This document shows positions 28,176-36,729 of a stretch of DNA of 64,000 bases, in pieces. The notes beneath the pieces are model-generated. The model ran no database searches, had not been told where the DNA came from, and saw only the letters and a program-made list of their open reading frames with translations. Numbering within the stretch: position 1 is the stretch's first letter; every line of letters starts with the position of its first letter. The stretch covers positions 1 through 64,000 of the forward strand of contig NZ_JANFDA010000004.1 in NCBI RefSeq assembly GCF_040493455.1. The letters run 5' to 3'. The position numbers and the translations under genes are program-made. Source of the stretch: Microcosmobacter sp040493455 (GTDB lineage: Bacteria; Bacteroidota; Bacteroidia; Flavobacteriales; Flavobacteriaceae).

Positions 28176-29185
28176 TCACTATCGAGCATAATATTTCCTT
28201 AAAACCTTATAATACCTTTGGCTTAGATGTTGTCGCAAAGCATTATGCTTCAATTGATTCTGTAGAATCACTTAAAGACACCTTAAAAAGCAAACCAGAG
28301 GATATTTTTATTCTAGGCGGTGGAAGTAATATGTTACTCACTAAAGACATTGATGCTTTGGTGCTTCATATAAACTTAAAGGGAATTTCGATTGTTTCTG
28401 AAGATGAAACCCATGTTATCGTCAAAGCTAATGCTGGTGAAAACTGGCACGATTTTGTGCTTTGGTGTCTACAACAAAATTATGGTGGCATTGAAAATCT
28501 TTCATTAATTCCGGGTAATGTTGGTACAGCTCCAATGCAAAACATTGGCGCATATGGGGTTGAACTCAAAGATGTTTTTCAATCGTGTGAAGCCTTAAAT
28601 ATAGATACCTTAAAAGAGCGAACATTCAACAATGAAGATTGCAATTTTGGATATAGGGAATCCATTTTTAAGCATGAATTAAAGGGAAAATATATCATAA
28701 CAAGTGTAACATTCAGGTTGACCAAAACCAATCATACGTTACATACCTCTTATGGTGCGATTACATCGGAGTTAGAGAATTTGAATATTACACAGCCAAC
28801 TATTCAAGACATATCAAAAGCCGTAATCAATATAAGACAGAGTAAATTACCAGATCCAAATGATATTGGAAACAGTGGTAGTTTCTTTAAAAATCCAGTA
28901 ATTGATAAATCGCATTTTGAAGAATTGAAAACAATGTTTCCTGAAATTCCTAGTTATGTAGTTTCGGAAACACAAATCAAAGTCCCTGCAGGCTGGCTTA
29001 TAGAGAAAGCTGGTTTTAAGGGTAAACGTTTTGGAAAATACGGTGTTCACAGTAAACAAGCTTTGGTCTTGGTGAATTATGGAGGTGCAGATGGAAAGGA
29101 TATTCTTAATTTAGCGAGATTAATCCAGAAGACTATTCTTCGTATCTTTAATATTAAGATCGAAACAGAAGTAAATATTGTGTAA
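28172..29185 (+). CDS. murB: UDP-N-acetylmuramate dehydrogenase, apparent CTG start
   Basis: The frame is open from 28169 after a TAA at 28166-28168. The family N-terminus is encoded from 28172 as (L/M)ITIEHNISLKPYNTFG, so the first plausible codon is CTG at 28172, overlapping the preceding TGA as CTGA. The first ATG (28331) would begin inside the FAD-binding loop GGGSNMLL and remove the Tyr/Asn region that every MurB has. With the CTG start the product is 337 residues, normal for the family. Other motifs are GTAPMQNIGAYG, YRESIFK and NSGSFFKNP (catalytic Ser), with a Glu near the end (ETEVNIV). It reduces UDP-GlcNAc-enolpyruvate in peptidoglycan synthesis. Confidence 0.92.
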   Translation: MITIEHNISLKPYNTFGLDVVAKHYASIDSVESLKDTLKSKPEDIFILGGGSNMLLTKDIDALVLHINLKGISIVSEDETHVIVKANAGENWHDFVLWCLQQNYGGIENLSLIPGNVGTAPMQNIGAYGVELKDVFQSCEALNIDTLKERTFNNEDCNFGYRESIFKHELKGKYIITSVTFRLTKTNHTLHTSYGAITSELENLNITQPTIQDISKAVINIRQSKLPDPNDIGNSGSFFKNPVIDKSHFEELKTMFPEIPSYVVSETQIKVPAGWLIEKAGFKGKRFGKYGVHSKQALVLVNYGGADGKDILNLARLIQKTILRIFNIKIETEVNIV

Positions 29186-29186
29186 C

Positions 29187-29216
29187 AAAAAAGCCATAAC
29201 CGAAGTTATGACTTTT
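29187..29216 (+). terminator. Terminator after murB
   Basis: AAAAGCCATAAC and GTTATGACTTTT form a stem with one mismatch around a CGAA loop (29201-29204). It begins directly after the murB stop. Confidence 0.6.
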
Positions 29217-29327
29217 AGTACCATAGAATATTTTTATAGATAAAGCTATTAATCAATCATTTTAAAAAGAAAATGGATATTCTAAGGTTATGTTTTGGTA
29301 ATTTGAGTATCTAGATTTTGTTACATT

Positions 29328-29371
29328 TACTGTTTCTAACAGTAGATACGATCCAAAATCAATTTTGGATC
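29328..29371. promoter_or_regulatory. Two adjacent palindromes upstream of the ECF sigma gene
   Basis: TACTGTT-TCT-AACAGTA (29328-29344) is a perfect 7-bp inverted repeat, and GATCCAAAAT-CA-ATTTTGGATC (29350-29371) a perfect 10-bp inverted repeat. They end 36 bases before the sigma-factor start. Neither is followed by a T-run, so they look like operator sites rather than terminators. The binding protein is unknown. Confidence 0.45.
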
Positions 29372-29407
29372 ATCTTAAAATGTTAAAATTTAAAATAGTT
29401 AGATAAA

Positions 29408-29938
29408 TTGAAGTTATCGATAGAGCAACAGATCATTCAACTCCTTGCAAACGAGGATCAACGTGCATTGAATTTATTGTACGAAAATTACTCGGATAGC
29501 CTCTATGGAGTTATTTTGAAGATCACTAATAATGAAGAAGTTGCAGAAGACGCTCTACAAGAAACCTTTGTAAAAGTTTGGAAAAATAGCAAAAAGTACG
29601 ATTCTAAGAAGGCTAAATTATTCACTTGGCTGTACAGAATTGCCCGCAATACAGCTATTGACAAACTGCGAAGTTTTAACAACAGATTTCAAAAAGAAGT
29701 CCAAATAGACAATTCGAACGTATATATACTACCAACGATGAATCTCAATCAAGATGTAATAGACTTGAAAGAGCATGTTGGCAGACTCGATGAGAAGTAT
29801 CAAATTGTGTTGGATGCCTTGTTTTTTCAAGGGATGACACAACAGGAAGCTAGTGATGAACTAGACATTCCGCTTGGTACAATAAAGTCGAGATTAAAAA
29901 TAGGGCTAAGAGAACTAAAAAAAGTTTACAGTCCTTAA
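29408..29938 (+). CDS. ECF RNA polymerase sigma factor
   Basis: 176 residues from TTG 29408. No ATG is in frame between the upstream stop at 29396 and this point, and MKLSIEQQIIQLLANEDQ is a normal ECF N-terminus. Region 2 (about 25-92) contains AEDALQETFVKVWKN and the FTWLYRIARNTAIDKLR motif. Region 4 (about 115-170) contains the helix-turn-helix MTQQEASDELDIPLGTIKSRLK. It directs RNA polymerase to a small regulon. It is followed after 12 bases by its likely anti-sigma factor. Confidence 0.93.
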   Translation: MKLSIEQQIIQLLANEDQRALNLLYENYSDSLYGVILKITNNEEVAEDALQETFVKVWKNSKKYDSKKAKLFTWLYRIARNTAIDKLRSFNNRFQKEVQIDNSNVYILPTMNLNQDVIDLKEHVGRLDEKYQIVLDALFFQGMTQQEASDELDIPLGTIKSRLKIGLRELKKVYSP

Positions 29939-29950
29939 AAACAGGTAGAT

Positions 29951-30748
29951 ATGGAACACAAACTACAATCTTTTCTTAAGTCTGGCCTATTAGACAAATA
30001 TATAATAGGCGAAACTTCTGCTACAGAAAACTTGGAGGTAGAGCATTACATTAATACCTACCCTGAAGTTGAAGCAGAATATCTAAGACTTCAAGATAAT
30101 TTAGAAATTCTGGCCAAAGCAGATGCTGTTGAAGCGCCAAAAGGTGTGCTTCAATCTGTATTTGATGACATAAATGCTTTGGAAGAACCAAAAGTAATTA
30201 CACTTCACAAAGAGCCAAAAACACGTTGGTATAGTGTTGCTGCAAGTGTAGCTGCTTTGTTATTTGCCGCTACTTCATTCTATTTTTATAATCAATATCA
30301 AATTTTACAAAAAGAAAGTTTGATTGTTGATGAAGAAATAAATGACTTGAGAGGCGATATTGAAAACAACAATCAGAAATTAGATGATTTAACACGTCAG
30401 CTTCTAAAACTCAACAACCCAGATTCGAGAAAATATGTCTTAAGTGGGAATGAGCGTGCTAAAGACCTTAAAACTGTGGCATACATCAACCCTATAGAGA
30501 AAACCTCTTTAATTGATGTTGTTGAATTACCTCAGTTACCAGAAGATAGATGCTATCAAATTTGGGCTGAAGTACAAGACAGAATGATTAGCTTAGGCAT
30601 CTTAGATGAAACTGAGCGTCAATTACAGTCTATTCCTTATGTGGAAGATGCATTAGCCCTAAGCATTTCTATTGAACCAAAAGGTGGTTCTGAAGAATTT
30701 AACGAGGAAGAAAATGCAGTGGCTGAAATCTCTTTAAAGGATAATTAA
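29951..30748 (+). CDS. Anti-sigma factor, RskA-type C-terminal domain
   Basis: 265 residues. The N-terminal cytoplasmic part (1-90) lacks the zinc HxxxCxxC motif. One membrane helix lies at about 96-115 (VAASVAALLFAATSFYFY), then a coiled coil (about 120-155), then the RskA domain, with VVELPQLPEDRCYQIWAEV and LALSISIEPKGGS. It holds the upstream ECF sigma factor at the membrane until an envelope signal arrives. The pairing is inferred from adjacency and is the standard arrangement. Confidence 0.87.
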   Translation: MEHKLQSFLKSGLLDKYIIGETSATENLEVEHYINTYPEVEAEYLRLQDNLEILAKADAVEAPKGVLQSVFDDINALEEPKVITLHKEPKTRWYSVAASVAALLFAATSFYFYNQYQILQKESLIVDEEINDLRGDIENNNQKLDDLTRQLLKLNNPDSRKYVLSGNERAKDLKTVAYINPIEKTSLIDVVELPQLPEDRCYQIWAEVQDRMISLGILDETERQLQSIPYVEDALALSISIEPKGGSEEFNEEENAVAEISLKDN

Positions 30749-30765
30749 CCCCTTTATTATCCAAG

Positions 30766-30798
30766 AAAAAAGCCATCACTTCATTGCGATGGCTTTTT
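30766..30798. terminator. Bidirectional terminator between anti-sigma gene and aqpZ
   Basis: GCCATC (30772-30777) pairs with GATGGC (30788-30793), extended by A6/T5 on each side. It lies between two convergent genes and has T-runs in both directions. Confidence 0.8.
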
Positions 30799-30819
30799 GT
30801 TTTATAGAATATCCTAAAT

Positions 30820-31509
30820 CTATTCTTTATCAAAAAGTGCCTTGTGGATGAAACCAGCAATGATAGCTCCAGCAATTGGTGCTAACCAGAACAACCACAA
30901 TTGACTCATAAATTCTCCATTGGTAGCAAATATTGCTTGACTAGTAGATCTCGCAGGATTTACTGAAGTATTCGTAATAGGAATACTAATTAAGTGAATT
31001 AGAGTTAGTCCCAAACCAATAGCGATTGGTGCAAATCCTTTAGGTGCTCTTGCATTTGTACTACCCAAAATAATGAGTAGGAAAAATGCAGTAAGTACAA
31101 ATTCCGCTACTAAAGCCGATGTCATTGAAAACCCACCTGGCGATAGACTATCATAGCCATTTGCAGCAAAATTGCCTACATCTACAAACCCAGATTTGCC
31201 AGAAATTATAAGATATAAGACTCCAGCAGCTGCAACAGCGCCTACTAATTGAGCAATGATATAACCTACAAGATCTTTGGCATCAAATTTTCCTCCAGCC
31301 CAAAGTCCAAGTGACACGGCCGGATTAAAGTGCCCTCCAGAAATATGTCCAACTGCATAAGCCATAGTCAAAACTGTTAAACCAAAAGCTAATGCAACAC
31401 CAACAAACCCAATTCCCAGCTCTGGAAATCCTGCGGCAAAAATTGCACTACCACAGCCTCCAAAGACTAGCCAAAAGGTTCCAAAAAATTCTGCAAAAAG
31501 TTTTTTCAT
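30820..31509 (-). CDS. aqpZ: Aquaporin Z
   Basis: 229 residues from ATG 31509 (an ATG two codons upstream is also possible). Six membrane helices and two half-helices carry the NPA boxes GGHFNPAVS and NTSVNPARS. The MIP signature AEFFGTFWLVFGGCGS opens the protein. The second NPA is followed by Arg, as in water-selective aquaporins. It is a water channel of the inner membrane. It stands alone, with a terminator after it. Confidence 0.94.
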   Translation of the reverse strand: MKKLFAEFFGTFWLVFGGCGSAIFAAGFPELGIGFVGVALAFGLTVLTMAYAVGHISGGHFNPAVSLGLWAGGKFDAKDLVGYIIAQLVGAVAAAGVLYLIISGKSGFVDVGNFAANGYDSLSPGGFSMTSALVAEFVLTAFFLLIILGSTNARAPKGFAPIAIGLGLTLIHLISIPITNTSVNPARSTSQAIFATNGEFMSQLWLFWLAPIAGAIIAGFIHKALFDKE

Positions 31510-31654
31510 AATCATAAAGTGTTAGTTGTTAGTATTTAAAAATACGAATAATCGATAATTTAGACACAGCTTATAAAGTTCAAGTCACATATTCAAACTC
31601 TATAAGCCGACTTATAAATTTGGAAATAACATCTAAAAAAATCGGACAAAAGCG

Positions 31655-31662
31655 TATCTTTG
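31655..31662 (+). promoter_or_regulatory. -7 box upstream of the small membrane protein
   Basis: TATCTTTG matches TAnnTTTG, 25 bases before ATG 31688. No -33 TTTG at the usual spacing. It probably starts the transcript that runs through the glycosyltransferase, sigma factor and NRAMP-like genes. Confidence 0.45.
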
Positions 31663-31687
31663 CAAACAGATTTTAGAAAACTTCAAA

Positions 31688-31891
31688 ATGAAATTAGTAA
31701 TCCTTACTTTAGTCCTACTTGGTATTGCCGTTGCAGGTATAGCAATAAAACTTTGGGCAAAAAAAGATGGTGAATTTGCTGGAACTTGTGCAAGTCAAAA
31801 CCCAATGCTTAACCAAAGTGGAGAAGCCTGTGGTTTTTGTGGTAAAACACCAGACCAGTTCAAGGATTGTACCGATTCTAACCACGCTTAG
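31688..31891 (+). CDS. Small membrane-anchored cysteine-containing protein
   Basis: 67 residues. One N-terminal membrane helix (LVILTLVLLGIAVAGIAI) is followed by a short exposed domain with four cysteines in the pattern C..., CGFCG..., C (GTCASQN; ACGFCGKTPDQFKDC). Flavobacterial genomes commonly encode such proteins, annotated as membrane or secreted proteins, and the conserved cysteines suggest metal binding or disulfides. It lies 5 bases upstream of the glycosyltransferase and is probably in the same operon. Confidence 0.78.
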   Translation: MKLVILTLVLLGIAVAGIAIKLWAKKDGEFAGTCASQNPMLNQSGEACGFCGKTPDQFKDCTDSNHA

Positions 31892-31896
31892 ATTTC

Positions 31897-33009
31897 ATGC
31901 TATTTCTTGACATTCTCTTCTATGCATTTTGCATCATAGTTGCAATTCAAGTTTTATTTTATTCAGGAATATTTACACCCTTTACGGTTTCAAAACCAAA
32001 GAAATCAAATCGGAAAAACATCCCGATTTCTGTACTGATTTGTGCTAAAAACGAATCAGAAAACCTAAAAACCTTTCTTCCATTAATAATCGAGCAAGAG
32101 TATTCAAACTTTGAGATTATTCTAATTGATGATTCTTCAAGTGATGATACACTAGATGTAATGAAAGAATTCAAGTCCAAGCACGATAACATAAAAATTG
32201 TTGAAGTTAAAGCTATTGATGCCTTTTGGGGAAATAAAAAATATGCCTTAACGCTTGGTATCAAAGCAGCTTCAAACAACTTTTTACTATTTACTGATGC
32301 AGATTGCAAGCCTACCTCGAAACATTGGATTACTGAGATGAGTAGTCATTTCTCCAATAGTAAATCTATTGTCATTGGGTATAGTGGATATGAACACATC
32401 AAAAATTCATTCTTAAACAAATTAATCCGTTTTGAAACACTGATGACTGCGGTGCAGTATTTCTCCTATGCCAGAATTGGGCTGCCTTATATGGCAGTGG
32501 GAAGAAATCTAGCATATCGAAAAGAATTGTTTTTCAATAATTCTGGCTATATGAGCCACATGAATATTAGGTCTGGCGATGATGATTTATTTATCAATCA
32601 AGTTGCTAATAAAGAAAACACAGCGCTCTGTTTTTCAAAAGATAGTTTTACCAAAACACAGCCTAAAACGACTTTTAAAGATTGGATCAATCAAAAAAGA
32701 CGACACGTAAGCACTGCAAAGCATTATAAGTTTAAGCACAAGTTCCTACTCTCTTTATTCTATTTTTCACAATTCTTTTTTTGGGTTTTGGCTATTCTTC
32801 TGATGAGTTTTTTATTCCGTTGGGAATTCGTTTCAGTATTAATTCTGTTAAGATTTATTAGTTTATACATTGGTTTAATCTATGGAGCGAAGCAGTTCAA
32901 CGAAAAAATGTTAATTCCTTTCTTCCCAGTACTCGATTTATTTTTAGTTAGCACGCAATTGGTTATATTTATATCTAATCTAATTTCAAAACCTGTAAGT
33001 TGGAAATAG
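31897..33009 (+). CDS. Family 2 glycosyltransferase, membrane-bound
   Basis: 370 residues. An N-terminal helix (LDILFYAFCIIVAIQVLFY) precedes the GT-A domain, with ISVLICAKNESENL, IILIDDSSSDDT, the DxD-like FTDADCKP, SGDDDLF and the QKRRHVS acceptor-site motif. Two or three C-terminal helices follow from about residue 285. It adds a sugar to a membrane-linked acceptor; donor and acceptor are unknown. The 3' end overlaps the start of the next sigma-factor gene by 10 bases. Confidence 0.87.
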   Translation: MLFLDILFYAFCIIVAIQVLFYSGIFTPFTVSKPKKSNRKNIPISVLICAKNESENLKTFLPLIIEQEYSNFEIILIDDSSSDDTLDVMKEFKSKHDNIKIVEVKAIDAFWGNKKYALTLGIKAASNNFLLFTDADCKPTSKHWITEMSSHFSNSKSIVIGYSGYEHIKNSFLNKLIRFETLMTAVQYFSYARIGLPYMAVGRNLAYRKELFFNNSGYMSHMNIRSGDDDLFINQVANKENTALCFSKDSFTKTQPKTTFKDWINQKRRHVSTAKHYKFKHKFLLSLFYFSQFFFWVLAILLMSFLFRWEFVSVLILLRFISLYIGLIYGAKQFNEKMLIPFFPVLDLFLVSTQLVIFISNLISKPVSWK

Positions 33010-33545
33010 AGGACGCAATTGCTAAAGCTAAAGACAATAATCAAATTGCCTTTAATTTTTTGTTGGATAGATTTTGGAACGACGTTTATGCATTTCAATT
33101 AAAACGCATTGAAAATGAAAACGACGCAGAGGATATTACTATCCAAACATTTTCTAAGGCCTTTGATAATATTCACACGTTTAATGAAAAGTACAACTTC
33201 AAAACTTGGCTGATTACGATCTCTAAGAATATTCATATAGACCTCATCAGAAAAGAAAAGAATAAGCTAGCTCCACTTTACAAAGATGATGATGACAAAG
33301 CTTATCAAGTACTAGACGAATCTCCATCACCTGAAGACAAATTGATTACAGAACAAAATCTGGCTAAGTTGCTACGAGACATAAAAAAGCTAAAGCCGCA
33401 TTACCAGGAAGTAATTAATCTAAGATACTTTCAGGAGTTAAGCTATAAAGAGATTTCTGAACAACTCAATGAACCCATGAATAATGTCAAGGTAAAACTC
33501 CTTAGAGCTAAAAAACTGTTAGCAGAAATTATTCAAAAAAAATAA
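33000..33545 (+). CDS. ECF RNA polymerase sigma factor (second)
   Basis: 181 residues from TTG 33000, inside the end of the glycosyltransferase gene. Region 2 contains AEDITIQTFSKAFDN and FKTWLITISKNIHIDLIRK; region 4 contains LSYKEISEQLNEPMNNVKVKLLRAK. It has no anti-sigma gene beside it; the next gene is an NRAMP-like transporter starting one base into its stop codon. The tight coupling suggests that its level follows translation of the preceding gene. Confidence 0.9.
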   Translation: MEIEDAIAKAKDNNQIAFNFLLDRFWNDVYAFQLKRIENENDAEDITIQTFSKAFDNIHTFNEKYNFKTWLITISKNIHIDLIRKEKNKLAPLYKDDDDKAYQVLDESPSPEDKLITEQNLAKLLRDIKKLKPHYQEVINLRYFQELSYKEISEQLNEPMNNVKVKLLRAKKLLAEIIQKK

Positions 33546-34762
33546 TGCGTTCCATACTCAAAAAACTTGGTCCAGGACTACTCTTTGCTGGTGCAGCAAT
33601 TGGTGTTTCGCATTTAGTACAGTCTACAAGAGCAGGTGCAGATTTTGGCTTGGGATTGATCTGGGCTTTACTTTTGGTCAACCTGTTTAAATATCCATTT
33701 TTTCAATTTGGACCAAGATATGCCTCCGCTACTGGTGAAAGCTTGTTGGATGGTTATAAAAAACTAGGCAAAGGCGTTTTAATCGCCTATTTCGTACTTA
33801 CATTAGCCACAATGTTCACCATTCAAACTGCAGTAACTATTGTCACCGCAGGATTGGCATCTTCGCTCTTTGGTGACTTTGTTAGTATAGAAGTTTGGAC
33901 TATCATCATTCTTGTAATTTGTCTTTCATTATTATTGATTGGTAAGTATAAGCTTCTTGACAACCTCATTAAGATCATCATTCTTACGCTTACAATTAGT
34001 ACTCTCGCTGCAGTTGGTTTTGCTTATTTTGGCAACTCTGACCCAATATCTTTTACACAAATTTTTCCTGAAAGTACGCTTGGAATAGCATTTCTGATTG
34101 CCTTTATGGGTTGGATGCCTGCGCCTTTAGATATCTCTATTTGGCATTCTCTATGGACAGTTGAAAAACGAAAAGATACAGAAGAGTTTACACCAAAAAC
34201 AGCACTGTTTGATTTCAATATTGGGTATATAGGAACTATAATACTAGGTATATGTTTCGTATTATTAGGAACTCTGGTCATGTACAATTCCGGAAGTACT
34301 TTCAGTACTAAAGCTGGAGCTTTTGCTTCCCAGCTCATAGATATGTATACAACAAGTCTAGGAGATTGGGCTTATATAATTATTGGAATAGCAGCCTTTA
34401 CAACCATGTTTAGCACAACACTTACAACACTCGATGCTTCACCTAGAGCGATGGATAAGACCGTTGAGTTATTAGCTAAGAAGGATTACAAGAAAGGATA
34501 CCTGTTTTGGATTATTTTTTTAGTTCTAGGAAGCATAGCTATATTTCTTTTATTAGAATCTAGAATGGACTTATTGATAGAGATAGCCACCATTCTATCT
34601 TTTCTTACTGCTCCGTTTTATGCTATAATTAATTACATACTTATTTCGAGTAAGCATACGCCAAACAATTGGCGTCCTAGCTTGTTCTTACATATTCTTA
34701 GTTGGTGCGGTATTATATTCTTGATAGGATTCGGAATTTGGTACCTTATCACATTGTCATAA
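33545..34762 (+). CDS. Atypical NRAMP-family transporter
   Basis: 405 residues with about eleven membrane helices and the NRAMP-like opening LKKLGPGLLFAGAAIGVSH. In canonical NRAMPs helix 1 carries DPGN and helix 6 carries MPH, both of which bind the metal. Here the matching places read GVSHLVQ and GWMPAPLD, so the usual Asp, Asn and Met ligands are missing. It therefore belongs to a divergent branch, and its substrate may not be Mn or Fe. The ATG at 33545 overlaps the sigma-factor stop by one base. Confidence 0.82.
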   Translation: MRSILKKLGPGLLFAGAAIGVSHLVQSTRAGADFGLGLIWALLLVNLFKYPFFQFGPRYASATGESLLDGYKKLGKGVLIAYFVLTLATMFTIQTAVTIVTAGLASSLFGDFVSIEVWTIIILVICLSLLLIGKYKLLDNLIKIIILTLTISTLAAVGFAYFGNSDPISFTQIFPESTLGIAFLIAFMGWMPAPLDISIWHSLWTVEKRKDTEEFTPKTALFDFNIGYIGTIILGICFVLLGTLVMYNSGSTFSTKAGAFASQLIDMYTTSLGDWAYIIIGIAAFTTMFSTTLTTLDASPRAMDKTVELLAKKDYKKGYLFWIIFLVLGSIAIFLLLESRMDLLIEIATILSFLTAPFYAIINYILISSKHTPNNWRPSLFLHILSWCGIIFLIGFGIWYLITLS

Positions 34763-34778
34763 TTCGTATTAGTATTCG

Positions 34779-34786
34779 TATCTTTG
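34779..34786 (+). promoter_or_regulatory. -7 box upstream of lipA
   Basis: TATCTTTG fits TAnnTTTG, 17 bases before ATG 34804. A TTG at 34754-34756 lies about 22 bases upstream and may act as the -33 box. It would drive lipA-gap. Confidence 0.45.
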
Positions 34787-34803
34787 TAAGCTGAAATTGT
34801 TGT

Positions 34804-35682
34804 ATGGAAACAAAAGTTGCTTCAAACATATTACCAGAGCGTCAACCTAAGCCAAAATGGCTTCGCGTGAAGCTACCTACTGGTAAAAAATATACAGAAC
34901 TTAGAGGATTAGTAGACAAGTACAAACTCAATACTATTTGTACTTCTGGAAGCTGCCCAAATATGGGTGAATGTTGGGGAGAAGGAACCGCTACATTCAT
35001 GATTCTTGGGAATATTTGTACACGTTCTTGTGGTTTTTGTGGTGTGAAAACGGGTCGACCAGAATCTGTAGATTGGGATGAACCTGAAAAAGTAGCACGT
35101 TCGATTAAGATCATGAACATAAAGCATGCTGTACTAACTAGTGTCGATAGAGATGATCTTAAGGATATGGGAAGCATCATGTGGGCTGAAACGGTTAAAG
35201 CCGTAAGACGCATGAACCCTAATACTACGCTTGAAACTTTGATACCAGATTTTCAAGGTGTAGAACGTCATATAGACCGTATTATAGATGTTGCTCCTGA
35301 AGTTGTATCACACAATATTGAAACAGTACGACGATTAACTCGTGAAGTAAGAATCCAAGCAAAGTATGATCGTAGTCTTGGTGTACTGAAATATTTAAAA
35401 TCGCAAGGACAACGTAGAACCAAATCTGGTATCATGCTTGGACTTGGAGAAACAAGAGAAGAAGTTATTGAAACGCTTCATGACCTTAGAGCTAATGATG
35501 TCGATGTTGTTACAATAGGTCAGTATTTACAACCAAGTAAAAAACACTTACCAGTAAAACAATTTATTAATCCAGCTCAATTCGATGAATACAAACAAAT
35601 AGGTTTAGATCTTGGTTTTAGACATGTAGAGAGTAGTGCGTTGGTAAGATCTTCCTATAAAGCTCAAAAGCATATAAACTAA
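34804..35682 (+). CDS. lipA: Lipoyl synthase
   Basis: 292 residues. The two [4Fe-4S] sites are intact: the auxiliary cluster CTSGSCPNMGEC (C-x4-C-x5-C) and the radical-SAM cluster CTRSCGFC (C-x3-C-x2-C). The conserved C-terminal ESSALVRSSYKA supplies the third-site serine. It inserts sulfur into octanoyl groups to make lipoate for the 2-oxoacid dehydrogenases and the glycine cleavage system. It is followed with no gap by gap. Confidence 0.97.
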   Translation: METKVASNILPERQPKPKWLRVKLPTGKKYTELRGLVDKYKLNTICTSGSCPNMGECWGEGTATFMILGNICTRSCGFCGVKTGRPESVDWDEPEKVARSIKIMNIKHAVLTSVDRDDLKDMGSIMWAETVKAVRRMNPNTTLETLIPDFQGVERHIDRIIDVAPEVVSHNIETVRRLTREVRIQAKYDRSLGVLKYLKSQGQRRTKSGIMLGLGETREEVIETLHDLRANDVDVVTIGQYLQPSKKHLPVKQFINPAQFDEYKQIGLDLGFRHVESSALVRSSYKAQKHIN

Positions 35683-36699
35683 ATGATCAATGTTGCCATA
35701 AATGGTTTTGGTAGAATTGGCAGACGCGTTTTTCGACTTATTGAAAAACATCCAAATATTCAAGTTGTGGCCATCAACGATTTGGCTGATGCTAAAACCT
35801 TAAGCCATCTTCTAAAGTACGATAGTATTCATGGGTTATTTGACGAGGCAGTAAGTCACGATGCAAATAACATCATAGTCAATGATACAGCTATACCTCT
35901 TGGCAACCATGATCATCCTCAGCATATAGACTGGTCTTCTTATGATGTAGATTTCGTTATAGAAGCTTCGGGCAAATTCAAAACAGAATCAGAGCTTACG
36001 CATCATGTTAGCAATGGTGCAAAAAAGGTAATCTTAAGTGTTCCACCTACTGAAGAATCTATAAAAACTATAGTCCTTGGTGTAAATGATGATGCTTTGA
36101 ATGGAACTGAAACCATTATCTCCAATGCGTCTTGTACCACGAACAATGCGGCGCCGATGATGAAGATCATAGATGACCTTTGTGGTATTACGCAAGCATA
36201 CATTACTACAGTTCATTCTTATACTACTGACCAAAGTTTGCACGACCAACCGCATCGCGATTTAAGAAGAGCTAGAGCTGCTGGTCAATCGATTGTGCCA
36301 ACAACAACTGGTGCAGCAAAAGCATTGACAAAGATTTTTCCCGAACTCTCTAGTGTTATTGGAGGTTGTGGCATTAGAGTTCCTGTCGCAAATGGATCTC
36401 TAACCGATATCACATTTAATGTAAAAAGAGAGGTCTCTATAGAAGAAATCAACAACGCTTTTAAAGAAGCTTCACAAGATTATCTAAAAGGTATACTCGA
36501 ATATACTGAAGACCCAATCGTTTCTATTGATATCGTTGGAAATAGCCATTCCTGTATATTCGATTCATTGATGACATCAGTCATCGGAAACATGGTTAAA
36601 ATTGTAGGCTGGTACGATAACGAAACTGGCTATTCTCACAGGATTTTAGATTTAATTTGCAATTTATCGGATAAAATAGCACTTTTATCGAATAAATAA
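35683..36699 (+). CDS. gap: Glyceraldehyde-3-phosphate dehydrogenase, type I
   Basis: 338 residues, starting on the base after the lipA stop. The Rossmann motif is GFGRIGRRVFR, the NAD-preferring Asp is in VAINDLAD, and the catalytic site is SNASCTTNN. Further family motifs are LRRARAAGQSIVPTTTGAAKA and WYDNETGYSHR. The second Cys usual in SCTTNC is Asn. It may be a second GAPDH isoform, as many flavobacteria carry two. Reaction: glyceraldehyde-3-phosphate to 1,3-bisphosphoglycerate. Confidence 0.94.
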   Translation: MINVAINGFGRIGRRVFRLIEKHPNIQVVAINDLADAKTLSHLLKYDSIHGLFDEAVSHDANNIIVNDTAIPLGNHDHPQHIDWSSYDVDFVIEASGKFKTESELTHHVSNGAKKVILSVPPTEESIKTIVLGVNDDALNGTETIISNASCTTNNAAPMMKIIDDLCGITQAYITTVHSYTTDQSLHDQPHRDLRRARAAGQSIVPTTTGAAKALTKIFPELSSVIGGCGIRVPVANGSLTDITFNVKREVSIEEINNAFKEASQDYLKGILEYTEDPIVSIDIVGNSHSCIFDSLMTSVIGNMVKIVGWYDNETGYSHRILDLICNLSDKIALLSNK

Positions 36700-36700
36700 T

Positions 36701-36708
36701 TATATTTG
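36701..36708 (+). promoter_or_regulatory. -7 box upstream of the hybrid kinase
   Basis: TATATTTG fits TAnnTTTG, directly after the gap stop and 21 bases before ATG 36730. No clear -33 box is seen. Confidence 0.4.
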
Positions 36709-36729
36709 TTTTAATTAAGTGATCTAAAA

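Noticed and set aside
28331..29185. murB starting at the first ATG (28331)
   Set aside because: It would begin within the FAD-binding loop and drop about 53 conserved residues; the frame is open upstream with the family N-terminus.
34763..34803. Possible riboswitch before lipA
   Set aside because: The spacer is only 41 bases and is explained by a promoter; no structured aptamer is visible.
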